Below are positions 1-5,358 of a stretch of DNA of 5,358 nucleotides, piece by piece. This DNA comes from Patescibacteria group bacterium (GTDB lineage Bacteria > Patescibacteriota > Saccharimonadia > CAILAD01 > GCA-016700035). The stretch is from the NCBI GenBank assembly GCA_030917125.1, contig JAUPVH010000052.1:1-5358 (forward strand), given 5' to 3'. Under the pieces are notes generated by a model. It had not been told where the DNA came from. It saw only the letters and a list, made by a program, of their open reading frames with translations, and did not search any database. The position numbers were made by a program, and so were the translations under genes. The number at the start of each line of letters is the position of its first letter. Within the stretch, counting starts at the first letter, position 1.

Positions 1-1087
1 CGACACCAAAAGTAGGGAATTCAGGTAGCCCAGCAGAGTTGTACCAGAGATTCTCAAAGTTCCAGGTGTCGAGCGGCGGATTAGTATTGTTATTTACAAA
101 GTAGTTTGGTGTAGCGTTGCCAGAATTTACTGCGGTGCACGAAGCGGCACCCGAGCTCGAGCAGTTCGAGAGTCCTGCTGCGTACTCGTCGAAGTAGTTG
201 TTTGTGCTGGTCCCATTACCTAGGCCGAATAAGCCACCGGAATCTGGAATGTTGCTCGTTAGGTCTGCTGCAGAAAATGAGTTTTGTAACGTCCCTCCAA
301 AAAATCCTCCCCAGATTCCTCCATATAATAGGCCGGAGCCGTTTATATCCATACTACTGTAGACGCGAGAAATAACCGGGCTGCCACTATTTACAGAACC
401 GACAATACCTCCGACGTACGAAACGCCACCGTTCAGCGTACCCGAGCTGTAGCTATCAGTGATGGTGATATTTCCCGCTGCATAACCTAAAATACCGCCA
501 CCGTACGCACCAGTAAGGGTTACGGTCCCTTTAAAGAATGTGCGTGAAACCGCCACCGTACTACTATTTGCGCTACCGATAATTCCACCAATATTACCTG
601 CTCCAGATACGGTGTTGGTAGATTCGGCACGAATATTTCGGATAGTCCCATCGGTAGCTTGACCAACAAGGGTGCCTAGTATGTTGTTGCCGCTAATTGA
701 GTTATTCTCGAGTTTGATATTTTCTAGGGTTGCACCATTTGTCTCACCAAATACACCCAATCGATCACCACCCGTAAGGGTGATGTTCGAAATTGTCTGT
801 AGGTTGCCGTTAAATGTTCCGGTGAATGGTGTGATGGCATCACCGATAGCCGTGTAGCTTATGCCAGTGCAGTCAATGTCGTCGAGGAGCTCGTAATCGG
901 CAGAAAGGTCGCTAGAAATTTCTTGTAATTGTGCACAGGTGTAAATTTCGTATGGATCTGATGGGGTGCCAGCTCCTGAGCCAGAAAAAGCATGCGCGCT
1001 TGGAGAGAGGGCGATAGACACACCAAAAAGCACAGCGCTTGTGGCGAAAATTTTTGCAATAGTTGTGTGTTTTACTCCGAACGCCAA
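1..1087 (-). CDS. Secreted GLUG-repeat surface protein, N-terminal part (3' end outside window)
   Basis: The frame is open from a TTG at 1087 down to base 1, giving 362 residues with no stop, so the C-terminus is missing. No ATG or GTG lies near the beginning. TTG was chosen because a TGAGG Shine-Dalgarno sits 8 nt upstream and because the protein then starts with a textbook signal peptide: a Lys/His-containing n-region, a hydrophobic core at about residues 10-27, and an SPSAHA end that predicts cleavage after Ala33. The mature part opens with GSGAGTPSDPYEIYTCAQLQ, the usual lead-in of GLUG/beta-helix surface proteins (GTxxDPYxIxTxxQL, then YxLxxDID, then FTGTFNG). Seven GG(I/L)xG-type repeats follow (residues 110-288). 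A TWNFENLW segment (341-348) resembles the usual end of such domains. Cysteines 51/73 and 309/317 could form disulfides outside the cell. The likely role is a surface adhesin or exoprotein; anchoring domains may lie beyond the window. Seen: signal peptide and repeats. Inferred: adhesion. Confidence 0.85.
   Translation of the reverse strand, partial: MAFGVKHTTIAKIFATSAVLFGVSIALSPSAHAFSGSGAGTPSDPYEIYTCAQLQEISSDLSADYELLDDIDCTGISYTAIGDAITPFTGTFNGNLQTISNITLTGGDRLGVFGETNGATLENIKLENNSISGNNILGTLVGQATDGTIRNIRAESTNTVSGAGNIGGIIGSANSSTVAVSRTFFKGTVTLTGAYGGGILGYAAGNITITDSYSSGTLNGGVSYVGGIVGSVNSGSPVISRVYSSMDINGSGLLYGGIWGGFFGGTLQNSFSAADLTSNIPDSGGLFGLGNGTSTNNYFDEYAAGLSNCSSSGAASCTAVNSGNATPNYFVNNNTNPPLDTWNFENLWYNSAGLPEFPTFGV
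224..760 (-). repeat. Seven GLUG-type protein repeats, period about 27-30 residues
   Basis: Within the surface protein, glycine-rich motifs recur at residues 110-114 (LGVFG), 138-142 (GTLVG), 167-171 (GGIIG), 197-201 (GGILG), 226-230 (GGIVG), 256-260 (GGIWG) and 284-288 (GGLFG). The spacing is 27-30 residues. Between them are segments such as TDSYSSGTL and SRVYSSMDI, which match the nsyatG part of the GLUG motif (Pfam PF07581). The DNA copies have diverged, so this is a protein-level repeat of a probable right-handed beta-helix, not a recent tandem duplication. Confidence 0.8.
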
Positions 1088-1100
1088 GTAATTGGCCTCA
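1085..1100 (-). promoter_or_regulatory. Shine-Dalgarno TGAGG and TTG start of the surface-protein gene
   Basis: On the minus strand TGAGG (1100-1096) is followed by 8 nt (1095-1088) and then TTG (1087-1085). The spacing is ideal, and the signal peptide begins directly after this codon. This is the only clear Shine-Dalgarno before a gene start in the window and it decides the start of the 1-1087 gene. Confidence 0.75.
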
Positions 1101-1101
1101 C

Positions 1102-1125
1102 TAATTACACTTATGCTTAATCTTA
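1102..1125 (-). repeat. Four tandem TAAGNN-like hexamers in the leader
   Basis: Reading the minus strand from 1125 to 1102 gives TAAGAT, TAAGCA, TAAGTG and TAATTA: four consecutive 6-nt units starting with TAA. The last unit ends next to the G that precedes TGAGG. They lie in the noncoding gap between the exporter-like gene and the surface-protein gene. It may be a protein or RNA binding leader element, or chance in AT-rich sequence; no function can be assigned. Confidence 0.4.
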
Positions 1126-1136
1126 GCGTAACTAAG
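1122..1136 (-). other. Short perfect hairpin in the 81-bp gap before the surface-protein gene
   Basis: CTTAG (minus 1136-1132) and CTAAG (1126-1122) are perfect inverted repeats around a 5-nt loop. The stem is only 5 bp, AT-rich and without a T-run, so it is a poor terminator. It could be a weak fold in the 5' leader. An AT-rich stretch just upstream (1158-1145, containing TACATT and TATATT) is the only place a -10 element could sit in this gap; no good -35 accompanies it, so the promoter is unresolved and co-transcription from the upstream gene is possible. Confidence 0.3.
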
Positions 1137-1168
1137 GTGCACTGTAAAATATAATGTATCGTGTTGGT

Positions 1169-1870
1169 CTAACTTAAACTCATGAGTGCACTGGCTATAA
1201 GAATTACACCACTGGCCAAAAAGACCCAGCGCAATACTTTCAGCCAGTCGTAGTTGGCGACCCGGTCTGAAGATTTTTGCAATCGGCTAAACGTTTTTGG
1301 CGCATAGCGCTTGAGGCTAGCGAGCCCCACGAATGGCAAAAGTGAGATTGCTAAAAACCACAGAAGCGCCATAGTTTGAAAAGCGCCACGGGTAACAAAT
1401 GACTGTATAAAACTTACTCCCAACAGAATAGCAGCAATGCTACTGAGGCTCGTACCCATTTTAATGAGCCCAAACCAAAACAATGATTTAGTGTGGAATA
1501 TTTTTTCGGGATGCTCTTCGGCTTTATCTGGGCTAGGTTGGGCCAAATGCTGACTAGCCCGCAATCGTAATCCGGCCCCAATAAGCAATATGCCAGCGAG
1601 TATGGATACTAGTGGCAAGCTGCCTATAATCTCGCGCGTGGAAGGTATCTGAAACTCTTGGTTAGTCTGCGTGATTGTGATGGCGAGCACTATGTAGACC
1701 ACGAGGGGAATCGCGATTCCGGCTAGAAAAGCTAAAGTGTGAACGAAGGGGCGCTTTGAGCGCGTCAAGATTGCGACTTCAGTGACAAAAAGTGTTGGAC
1801 TAAATGAAACCACAATTCCATAGAGGAGTAGACCTAGGAGCGCAAAAATAAACAGTTCTATAGGACCCAT
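1169..1870 (-). CDS. Six-helix membrane protein, distant GAP/Sap (SfLAP)- or LysE-like exporter
   Basis: The product is 233 residues from ATG 1870. Hydrophobic segments lie at about 5-27, 43-66, 84-103, 128-156, 163-186 and 209-230, with a charged hydrophilic loop at 104-127 between helices 3 and 4. This two-halves-of-three-helices plan, the SFSPTLF motif late in helix 1, and the basic patch before helix 2 (TRSKRPF) resemble LysE-superfamily exporters. The C-terminal half (KMGTSLSSIAAILLG, a small-residue-rich helix 5, then a W-starting last helix) is closest to the GAP/Sap family, whose mycobacterial members help move glycolipids and sulfolipids to the surface. The substrate is unknown here. 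A GTG two codons upstream (1876) would also be in frame, but the -10 hexamer ends at 1877, so an mRNA would begin near 1870 and exclude it. The start region has no Shine-Dalgarno. Family assignment is by pattern only; a generic LysE/TerC-like protein is the main alternative. Confidence 0.75.
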   Translation of the reverse strand: MGPIELFIFALLGLLLYGIVVSFSPTLFVTEVAILTRSKRPFVHTLAFLAGIAIPLVVYIVLAITITQTNQEFQIPSTREIIGSLPLVSILAGILLIGAGLRLRASQHLAQPSPDKAEEHPEKIFHTKSLFWFGLIKMGTSLSSIAAILLGVSFIQSFVTRGAFQTMALLWFLAISLLPFVGLASLKRYAPKTFSRLQKSSDRVANYDWLKVLRWVFLASGVILIASALMSLS

Positions 1871-1882
1871 ACACACAGTATA
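1868..1882 (-). promoter_or_regulatory. -10 element TATACT and predicted leaderless start of the exporter-like gene
   Basis: On the minus strand TATACT (1882-1877) is separated by 6 nt (GTGTGT) from ATG (1870-1868). Transcription usually begins about 7 nt after the -10, which is the A of the ATG. No Shine-Dalgarno is present. The -35 region is poor (only TT of TTGACA is matched near TTCGGT). This site selects ATG 1870 over the in-frame GTG 1876. Confidence 0.6.
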
Positions 1883-1937
1883 TAGCTAGATGGTTGCTCT
1901 ACCGAACTTTTAGTGTGCGATGAGTTTTTAGCTCTAT

Positions 1938-1947
1938 GCTTTAAAGC
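1938..1947. promoter_or_regulatory. 10-bp palindrome GCTTTAAAGC at the -35 position of the antiporter promoter
   Basis: A perfect 10-bp palindrome is centred about 18 bp upstream of the TATACT of the antiporter promoter, overlapping where a -35 hexamer would lie. The promoter has an extended -10 and lacks a good -35, so a regulator binding here is plausible. A site of this length could also be chance. Confidence 0.3.
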
Positions 1948-1956
1948 CGAGTATTT

Positions 1957-1976
1957 TGCTATACTTAAGCAATATG
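1957..1976 (+). promoter_or_regulatory. Extended -10 promoter TGCTATACT and predicted leaderless start of the antiporter gene
   Basis: TGCTATACT (1957-1965) fits the extended -10 pattern TGnTATAAT. After 8 nt comes ATG (1974-1976), so the expected transcription start falls about 1-2 nt before the ATG. No Shine-Dalgarno is visible. An in-frame TTG at 1956 lies inside the promoter and would add six residues; it is rejected as the start. Confidence 0.65.
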
Positions 1977-3650
1977 CCAGAAGCTTTTTTAGAAATCAGC
2001 ATCATCCTCGCCGTGGCACTGGGGGTGGCAGCGCTCATGCAGCTGTTGCGCCAGCCGCTTATTATTGGTCACATCATCACCGGCTTGATAGTTGGTCCGT
2101 ATGTATTCAACTTGCTACATAGTCCTGAAACGTTTGAAGTTTTTTCCAGCATTGGCATTACGCTACTGCTTTTTATAGTAGGTCTTGGGTTGAATCCCGG
2201 AGTGATTCGAGAGGTTGGGAAAACGGCTGTAATAACCGGTGTGGGGCAGGTGCTGTTCACTACTGTCATTGGGTTTTTTATTGCTCAGTGGCTTGGGTTT
2301 GGCGCTACAGAAGCAGCATTTATCGGCCTGGCAATATCTTTTAGTAGCACGATTATTATTATGAAGCTCCTCACTGATAAGCGGGAGATCAATCAGCTTT
2401 ATGGGAAGATATCGGTTGGCTTTCTTTTGGTGCAGGACTTAATCGCAACTTTTGCCTTGGTTTTTGTAGTGGCAATGAGTAAGAAACAGCCTCTTATTGA
2501 AGTAGCACCATTACTGCTCGTAAAATTGGCTGCCGCACTGCTTGTAGTAGTGATTTTGGCCAAGTATGTGCTACCGAAACTGACGCGTTTTGTATCGAGC
2601 TCTGGAGAATTTTTATTCTTATTTGCGCTTGCCTGGGGTTTAGGGGTCGCCACAATCTTCAAGCTTATCGGACTCTCCATTGAGGTGGGGGCACTTGTTG
2701 CCGGAGTCGCCTTGGCCTCTGCTCCGTATAGTTTAGAAATCGCCTCGCGCATGAAGCCACTGCGAGACTTCTTTATTGTCGTATTCTTCATCTTACTTGG
2801 CGCAGGTATGAAGTTAGCAAATCTTGGTGAAATTGTTGTTCCAGCACTAATATTTTCTACGTTAATTCTGATTGGAAATCCAATTATCGTGATGACGCTC
2901 ATGCGTTTTCTGGGCTACGCTAAAAAGACGAACTTTAAAGCTGGGCTAGCCGTGGCGCAGATTAGTGAATTCTCGCTCATTTTTATCGTTCTGTCGCAGC
3001 AGGTGGGGCTGGTAAGTGAAGAGGTGAGCGCGATGATGACGCTCATTGGTATTATTACCATCGCCGCCTCCACCTACATGATTATCTACGCCGATCGGCT
3101 ATTTGAGTTGTTGGAAAAACCACTCGAAATTTTTGAAAAAAAATCTTTCCATCAGCCACGGCAGAAACATGAACACTATGACGTTGTTTTGTTTGGTTAT
3201 GAACGTGCAGGTTTTGCTTTTATTGAAAAGCTGCAAAAAATGAAAACGAAATTTTTAATTGTCGACTACAATCCCGACGTAGTGAATGACCTAGAAGAAA
3301 AAGGCTTTGCCGTGAGGTTTGGCGATGCCAACGACTTAGAGCTCTTGCAGGAGCTGGATATCACGCATACTAAAATGGTAATTTCTGTTATGGCGAATTT
3401 GGATGCTAATAAATTGATCTTGGAACAATTTTCGACTCGCTCGAAAACATTACGAGTCGTTACCTCCGATGATATAGCTGGAGCCGAAGAATTGTACGAG
3501 GCCGGAGCAACGTATGTGATGATGCCACACTATATAAGCGGTCTGCATACGTCGAAGATGCTTGCGCGTAATGGCTTTGACTTGAGCGTGTTCTTACAAC
3601 AGCAGCAAAAACATAAGCAGTACTTGTTGCGTACAAAAAATAACGCTTGA
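1974..3650 (+). CDS. CPA2-family cation:proton antiporter with C-terminal NAD-binding (RCK_N/TrkA-N) domain, KefB/KefC-like
   Basis: The product is 558 residues from ATG 1974. Residues 1-385 form about 12-13 hydrophobic helices of the Na+/H+ exchanger fold. Family marks are RQPLIIGHIITGLIVGP in helix 2, Gln154-Asp155 in the ion-binding helix (LLVQDLIA), EVGALVAGVALA, and AQISEFSLIF late in the membrane domain. A linker (about 386-401) leads to a Rossmann domain at 402 to about 520: FGYERAG as the nucleotide loop (residues 407-413), Asp431 at the end of strand 2 (IVDYNPD), which favours NAD(H), and FGDANDLELLQELDI. There is no RCK_C domain after it; about 35 residues end in a basic, Gln-rich tail. 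The role is exchange of K+ or Na+ for H+ across the inner membrane, gated by nucleotide binding. The cation cannot be read from sequence. The central glycine of GxGxxG is Glu410; such variants occur in archaeal and candidate-phylum homologues. The protein could serve pH or osmotic control. Confidence 0.93.
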   Translation: MPEAFLEISIILAVALGVAALMQLLRQPLIIGHIITGLIVGPYVFNLLHSPETFEVFSSIGITLLLFIVGLGLNPGVIREVGKTAVITGVGQVLFTTVIGFFIAQWLGFGATEAAFIGLAISFSSTIIIMKLLTDKREINQLYGKISVGFLLVQDLIATFALVFVVAMSKKQPLIEVAPLLLVKLAAALLVVVILAKYVLPKLTRFVSSSGEFLFLFALAWGLGVATIFKLIGLSIEVGALVAGVALASAPYSLEIASRMKPLRDFFIVVFFILLGAGMKLANLGEIVVPALIFSTLILIGNPIIVMTLMRFLGYAKKTNFKAGLAVAQISEFSLIFIVLSQQVGLVSEEVSAMMTLIGIITIAASTYMIIYADRLFELLEKPLEIFEKKSFHQPRQKHEHYDVVLFGYERAGFAFIEKLQKMKTKFLIVDYNPDVVNDLEEKGFAVRFGDANDLELLQELDITHTKMVISVMANLDANKLILEQFSTRSKTLRVVTSDDIAGAEELYEAGATYVMMPHYISGLHTSKMLARNGFDLSVFLQQQQKHKQYLLRTKNNA

Positions 3651-3671
3651 TGTGAAATGCGTTGGGCCTGT

Positions 3672-3691
3672 GGCTTCAGCCTGTTTTCAGG
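3672..3691. promoter_or_regulatory. Two tandem mini-palindromes upstream of the protease promoter
   Basis: The 64-bp gap between antiporter and protease (3651-3714) contains GGCTTCAGCC (3672-3681; GGCT/AGCC arms) and, overlapping by two bases, CCTGTTTTCAGG (3680-3691; 4-bp arms, T4 loop). They sit over the expected -35 position (3680-3685) of the protease promoter, whose -35 is weak. They may be an operator. They are too short and lack a terminal T-run, so they do not make a convincing terminator for the antiporter gene; read-through into the protease gene is possible. Confidence 0.3.
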
Positions 3692-3702
3692 GGTCTTGAG
3701 GG

Positions 3703-3717
3703 TATAATTTGTACATG
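3703..3717 (+). promoter_or_regulatory. Consensus -10 TATAAT and predicted leaderless start of the protease gene
   Basis: A perfect TATAAT (3703-3708) is followed by 6 nt (TTGTAC) and ATG (3715-3717), the same spacing as in the exporter-like gene. The expected transcription start coincides with the A of the ATG. The in-frame TTG at 3709 would lie before the transcript begins and is rejected. There is no Shine-Dalgarno; the -35 is weak. Confidence 0.7.
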
Positions 3718-4884
3718 GGAATATTAGACCTCGCTATTATTGCACTATGTGTCTGGATGGCGTTGCGTTGGTCGCAGATTGGACTGGTGCAGGGCTTCTT
3801 TTCGTTGTTTGGATTTTTGTGCGGACTGGTGTTGGGCGCTATCTTAAGTCCATACGTGGCTCGGCTTGTCGATGGCGAGGCTCTTCGTTTGTTTATCACA
3901 ATTGGCATCATGGTTGTTGCTGGCTCTTTACTGGGTACAGTTGGTCAGCAGGCGGGGGTGAATCTGTCGAGTCGATTAGAAAAGGGTAAATTTCGTAAAC
4001 TCGATGCTGTACTCGGGGCAATGTTTAGCGTTGTGTTGGTGACGGTGTATGTATGGATTGCGTCGGCAGTCCTCAGCGGCAGTCCTTTCGAGATGATGAA
4101 CCAGGCCTTTCAACAATCGCGCATTGTACAGGCAGTAAATAAAGCCTATCCTGTGCCGCCCGCAGCATTGGCGCGTATCGGCAGCACGCTTGGCTCATTC
4201 GAATTTCCGCAAGTTTTTATTGGTCCTGAGCCCGAGACGGTTACGCCAGTTGCTCCGCCAGACTCCGCGCTGCTACAGCAAGCCGTTGCGGTGGCCGGCG
4301 AGTCGACCGTGCGTATCGAGGCCTTGGGATGTGGCGCCGTGTCGAGGGGATCGGGCTTTGTGGCGAGGGAGGATTTAGTCGTGACCAACGCCCATGTTGT
4401 GGCCGGCGCAGATGCCATATCTATCACCGATGTGTCAGGCAAAAAGCGGGCGCGATTGGTGTATTATGACCCAGATCTGGATTTGGCTGTATTACGAGTG
4501 CAGGGGCTGGCTGGCGAGGCATTGCCGATTGCCGATACGGTCTTTGTGCGCGGAACTCCAGGAGCAGTGCTAGGCTATCCGGGTGGTGGCGATTTTAAAG
4601 CTAATGGAGCAGCAATTTTGCGCACCATGAATGCACGTGGTTTAAATATTTACGGTTCTCGCACGGTAAGCCGCCAAATTTATGAACTGCAAACACAAAT
4701 AGTTTCTGGAAATTCGGGGGGTCCGGTTGTGACGGCGGAAGGTCGAGTTTTAGGAGTTGTTTTTGCCAGATCACAAACTCAAAGAAGTATTGGCTATGCG
4801 CTTACCTCTACATCAATTCTGCCTGGCTTGAATGTGGCAACGCAAACCGAAGCTCCGGTCTCATCTGGCCGCTGTACAGAATAG
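3715..4884 (+). CDS. Membrane-anchored trypsin-like serine protease with CvpA domain, MarP-like
   Basis: The product is 389 residues from ATG 3715. Residues 1-121 contain four membrane helices (about 3-19, 23-45, 57-80, 96-120) with the CvpA hallmark LDAVLGAMFS. A linker rich in Pro and Ala leads to a chymotrypsin-fold domain from about 183 to the end. The catalytic triad is complete: His227 (TNAHVVAG), Asp256 (DPDLDLAVL) and Ser334 (SGNSGGPVV); GSGFV precedes the His. Cys206 and Cys387 are 181 residues apart, and Cys206 is 21 before the His. As I recall, Mycobacterium tuberculosis MarP (Rv3671c; Cys214, His235, Asp264, Ser343, Cys395) has the same spacings except one residue between Asp and Ser, and its cysteines form a redox-linked disulfide. 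The domain order equals MarP, a protease acting outside the membrane and needed for acid resistance. Function in acid or oxidative stress is inferred. No PDZ domain is present, unlike HtrA/DegP. Confidence 0.92.
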   Translation: MGILDLAIIALCVWMALRWSQIGLVQGFFSLFGFLCGLVLGAILSPYVARLVDGEALRLFITIGIMVVAGSLLGTVGQQAGVNLSSRLEKGKFRKLDAVLGAMFSVVLVTVYVWIASAVLSGSPFEMMNQAFQQSRIVQAVNKAYPVPPAALARIGSTLGSFEFPQVFIGPEPETVTPVAPPDSALLQQAVAVAGESTVRIEALGCGAVSRGSGFVAREDLVVTNAHVVAGADAISITDVSGKKRARLVYYDPDLDLAVLRVQGLAGEALPIADTVFVRGTPGAVLGYPGGGDFKANGAAILRTMNARGLNIYGSRTVSRQIYELQTQIVSGNSGGPVVTAEGRVLGVVFARSQTQRSIGYALTSTSILPGLNVATQTEAPVSSGRCTE

Positions 4885-4887
4885 TTA
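4882..4887. other. Abutting convergent stop codons, no intergenic terminator
   Basis: The protease ends with TAG at 4882-4884. The minus-strand sulfotransferase-like gene ends with TAA, read from 4887-4885. There are zero bases between them. No GC-rich hairpin with a T-run is visible on either side, so transcripts must end inside, and antisense to, the opposing gene. Confidence 0.9.
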
Positions 4888-5358
4888 GGCCTTCACGTTA
4901 TTGGGGAGTTCTGCAAGCTGGCTATAGAGGTCACCGCAGATTTCCATAATTTGTTCTTGTTCTTCAGGCTTTAAGAGCTTACGCCAACGTTCGGCGTTAT
5001 CTCGACTGTTGCGCTTTAATACGTGAATATCGTTATTTGTGGGGTCGGTGGGATTGGTTTCTCCAGTGAGCTCGCGGAGTTGAGCGGCAATTTTTGGTGA
5101 ATAATCGATGTTGTAGGCTCGATACAAGCTGCGAGTTATGGCTTGAGGATTTTGTGAGAAGGCTTCGTGGCTGACAATAGGCATTGAGCTATTTTTTTTG
5201 CAAGACTGTAGAATAATTTCGTTTATTGCGCGCCAGTACCAAGCCAGGGTTTGGGCGGTAGTTTGGGGCGTATGAATTGATTCTTGCACGGGTTGAGAGA
5301 ATTTATTGCGGAGCTCCGTATCCTGCAGTAAACTCTCGAGCGGAGAGCCAACCCAGCC
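4885..5358 (-). CDS. Sulfotransferase-like protein, C-terminal half (5' end outside window)
   Basis: The frame is open from the right edge (5358) to a TAA at 4885, giving 157 residues with no true start. A GTG at 5289 is internal, since the frame continues without a stop to the edge and the residues before it fit the family. The pattern is that of PAPS-dependent sulfotransferases (Sulfotransfer_1/_3, P-loop fold): GWVGSPLESLL; a Trp-rich helix TLAWYWRAINEIILQ; MPIVSHEAFSQNP, which corresponds to the usual VRHEDLSRDP; SLYRAYNIDYSP, the LYxxLGLxxxP segment; and a C-terminal IHVLKRNSRDNAERWRKLL, equivalent to the family's xxRxSxxNxxxWKxxL, followed by EEQEQIMEICGDLYSQL. The PAPS-binding P-loop and the catalytic region should lie upstream, outside the window, so activity cannot be judged. 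The likely substrate is a surface glycan or lipid carbohydrate. Identification rests on the order of these motifs. Confidence 0.72.
   Translation of the reverse strand, partial: GWVGSPLESLLQDTELRNKFSQPVQESIHTPQTTAQTLAWYWRAINEIILQSCKKNSSMPIVSHEAFSQNPQAITRSLYRAYNIDYSPKIAAQLRELTGETNPTDPTNNDIHVLKRNSRDNAERWRKLLKPEEQEQIMEICGDLYSQLAELPNNVKA

Noticed and set aside
859..1059. Minus-strand 66-residue open frame beginning near the surface-protein start
   Set aside because: It is a shifted frame inside the GLUG-protein gene. The true frame has the signal peptide and repeats and stays open for 362 codons.
1..1087. Recent DNA-level tandem repeat in the surface-protein gene
   Set aside because: The period is visible only in the protein glycine motifs; the nucleotide copies are diverged.
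2399..2902. Minus-strand 167-residue open frame opposite the antiporter
   Set aside because: It is a low-complexity Ser/Thr/Lys-rich shadow with no start signals; the plus strand there encodes conserved membrane helices.
3136..3143. A8 run exactly at the junction between antiporter membrane and nucleotide domains, a possible slippage site
   Set aside because: The normal frame continues through it as Glu-Lys-Lys, and both alternative frames soon hit stops. No Shine-Dalgarno or structure supports programmed frameshifting.
3651..3714. Intrinsic terminator after the antiporter gene
   Set aside because: Only 4-bp stems are present, and the T4 lies in a loop rather than after a stem.
4146..4442. 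Minus-strand 98-residue open frame opposite the protease
   Set aside because: It is antisense to the linker and catalytic-His region of the MarP-like protein and has no recognisable motif.

Overview
This window is a compact bacterial chromosome segment with five protein genes. Two are cut by the window edges, and there are no RNA genes, insertion sequences or CRISPR arrays. Three things suggest a small-genome bacterium of the Patescibacteria/Saccharibacteria type: a membrane-anchored protease like the MarP protease of Actinobacteria, a CPA2 antiporter with an NAD-binding tail of the kind common in Archaea and candidate phyla, and genes that appear to be transcribed from their own start codon. 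This placement is an inference from gene style; no marker gene is present. UGA and UAG both act as stops, so the standard code is used.

Layout. Minus strand, 1-1087: the N-terminal part of a secreted, repeat-rich surface protein with GLUG-type repeats. It starts at a TTG codon behind a clear Shine-Dalgarno sequence and has a good signal peptide. Minus strand, 1169-1870: a six-helix membrane protein resembling the GAP/Sap (SfLAP) and LysE exporter group. A 103-bp divergent region (1871-1973) separates it from a plus-strand KefB/KefC-like cation:proton antiporter (1974-3650). After a 64-bp gap comes a CvpA-trypsin fusion protease (3715-4884) with an intact His-Asp-Ser triad and a cysteine pair spaced as in MarP. 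Its stop codon directly abuts the stop of a convergent minus-strand gene (4885-5358), the C-terminal half of a sulfotransferase-like protein that runs off the right edge.

How they fit together. All five products are membrane, secreted or surface-modifying proteins, so this looks like a cell-envelope and ion/stress-homeostasis neighbourhood rather than one pathway. The antiporter and the MarP-like protease are co-oriented and could both serve acid or pH stress, but each has its own promoter.

The most notable signal is regulatory. The exporter-like gene, the antiporter and the protease each have a near-consensus -10 hexamer only 6-8 nt upstream of the ATG and no Shine-Dalgarno sequence, which predicts leaderless mRNAs. 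The surface-protein gene is the opposite case, with a longer leader, a Shine-Dalgarno sequence and a TTG start.
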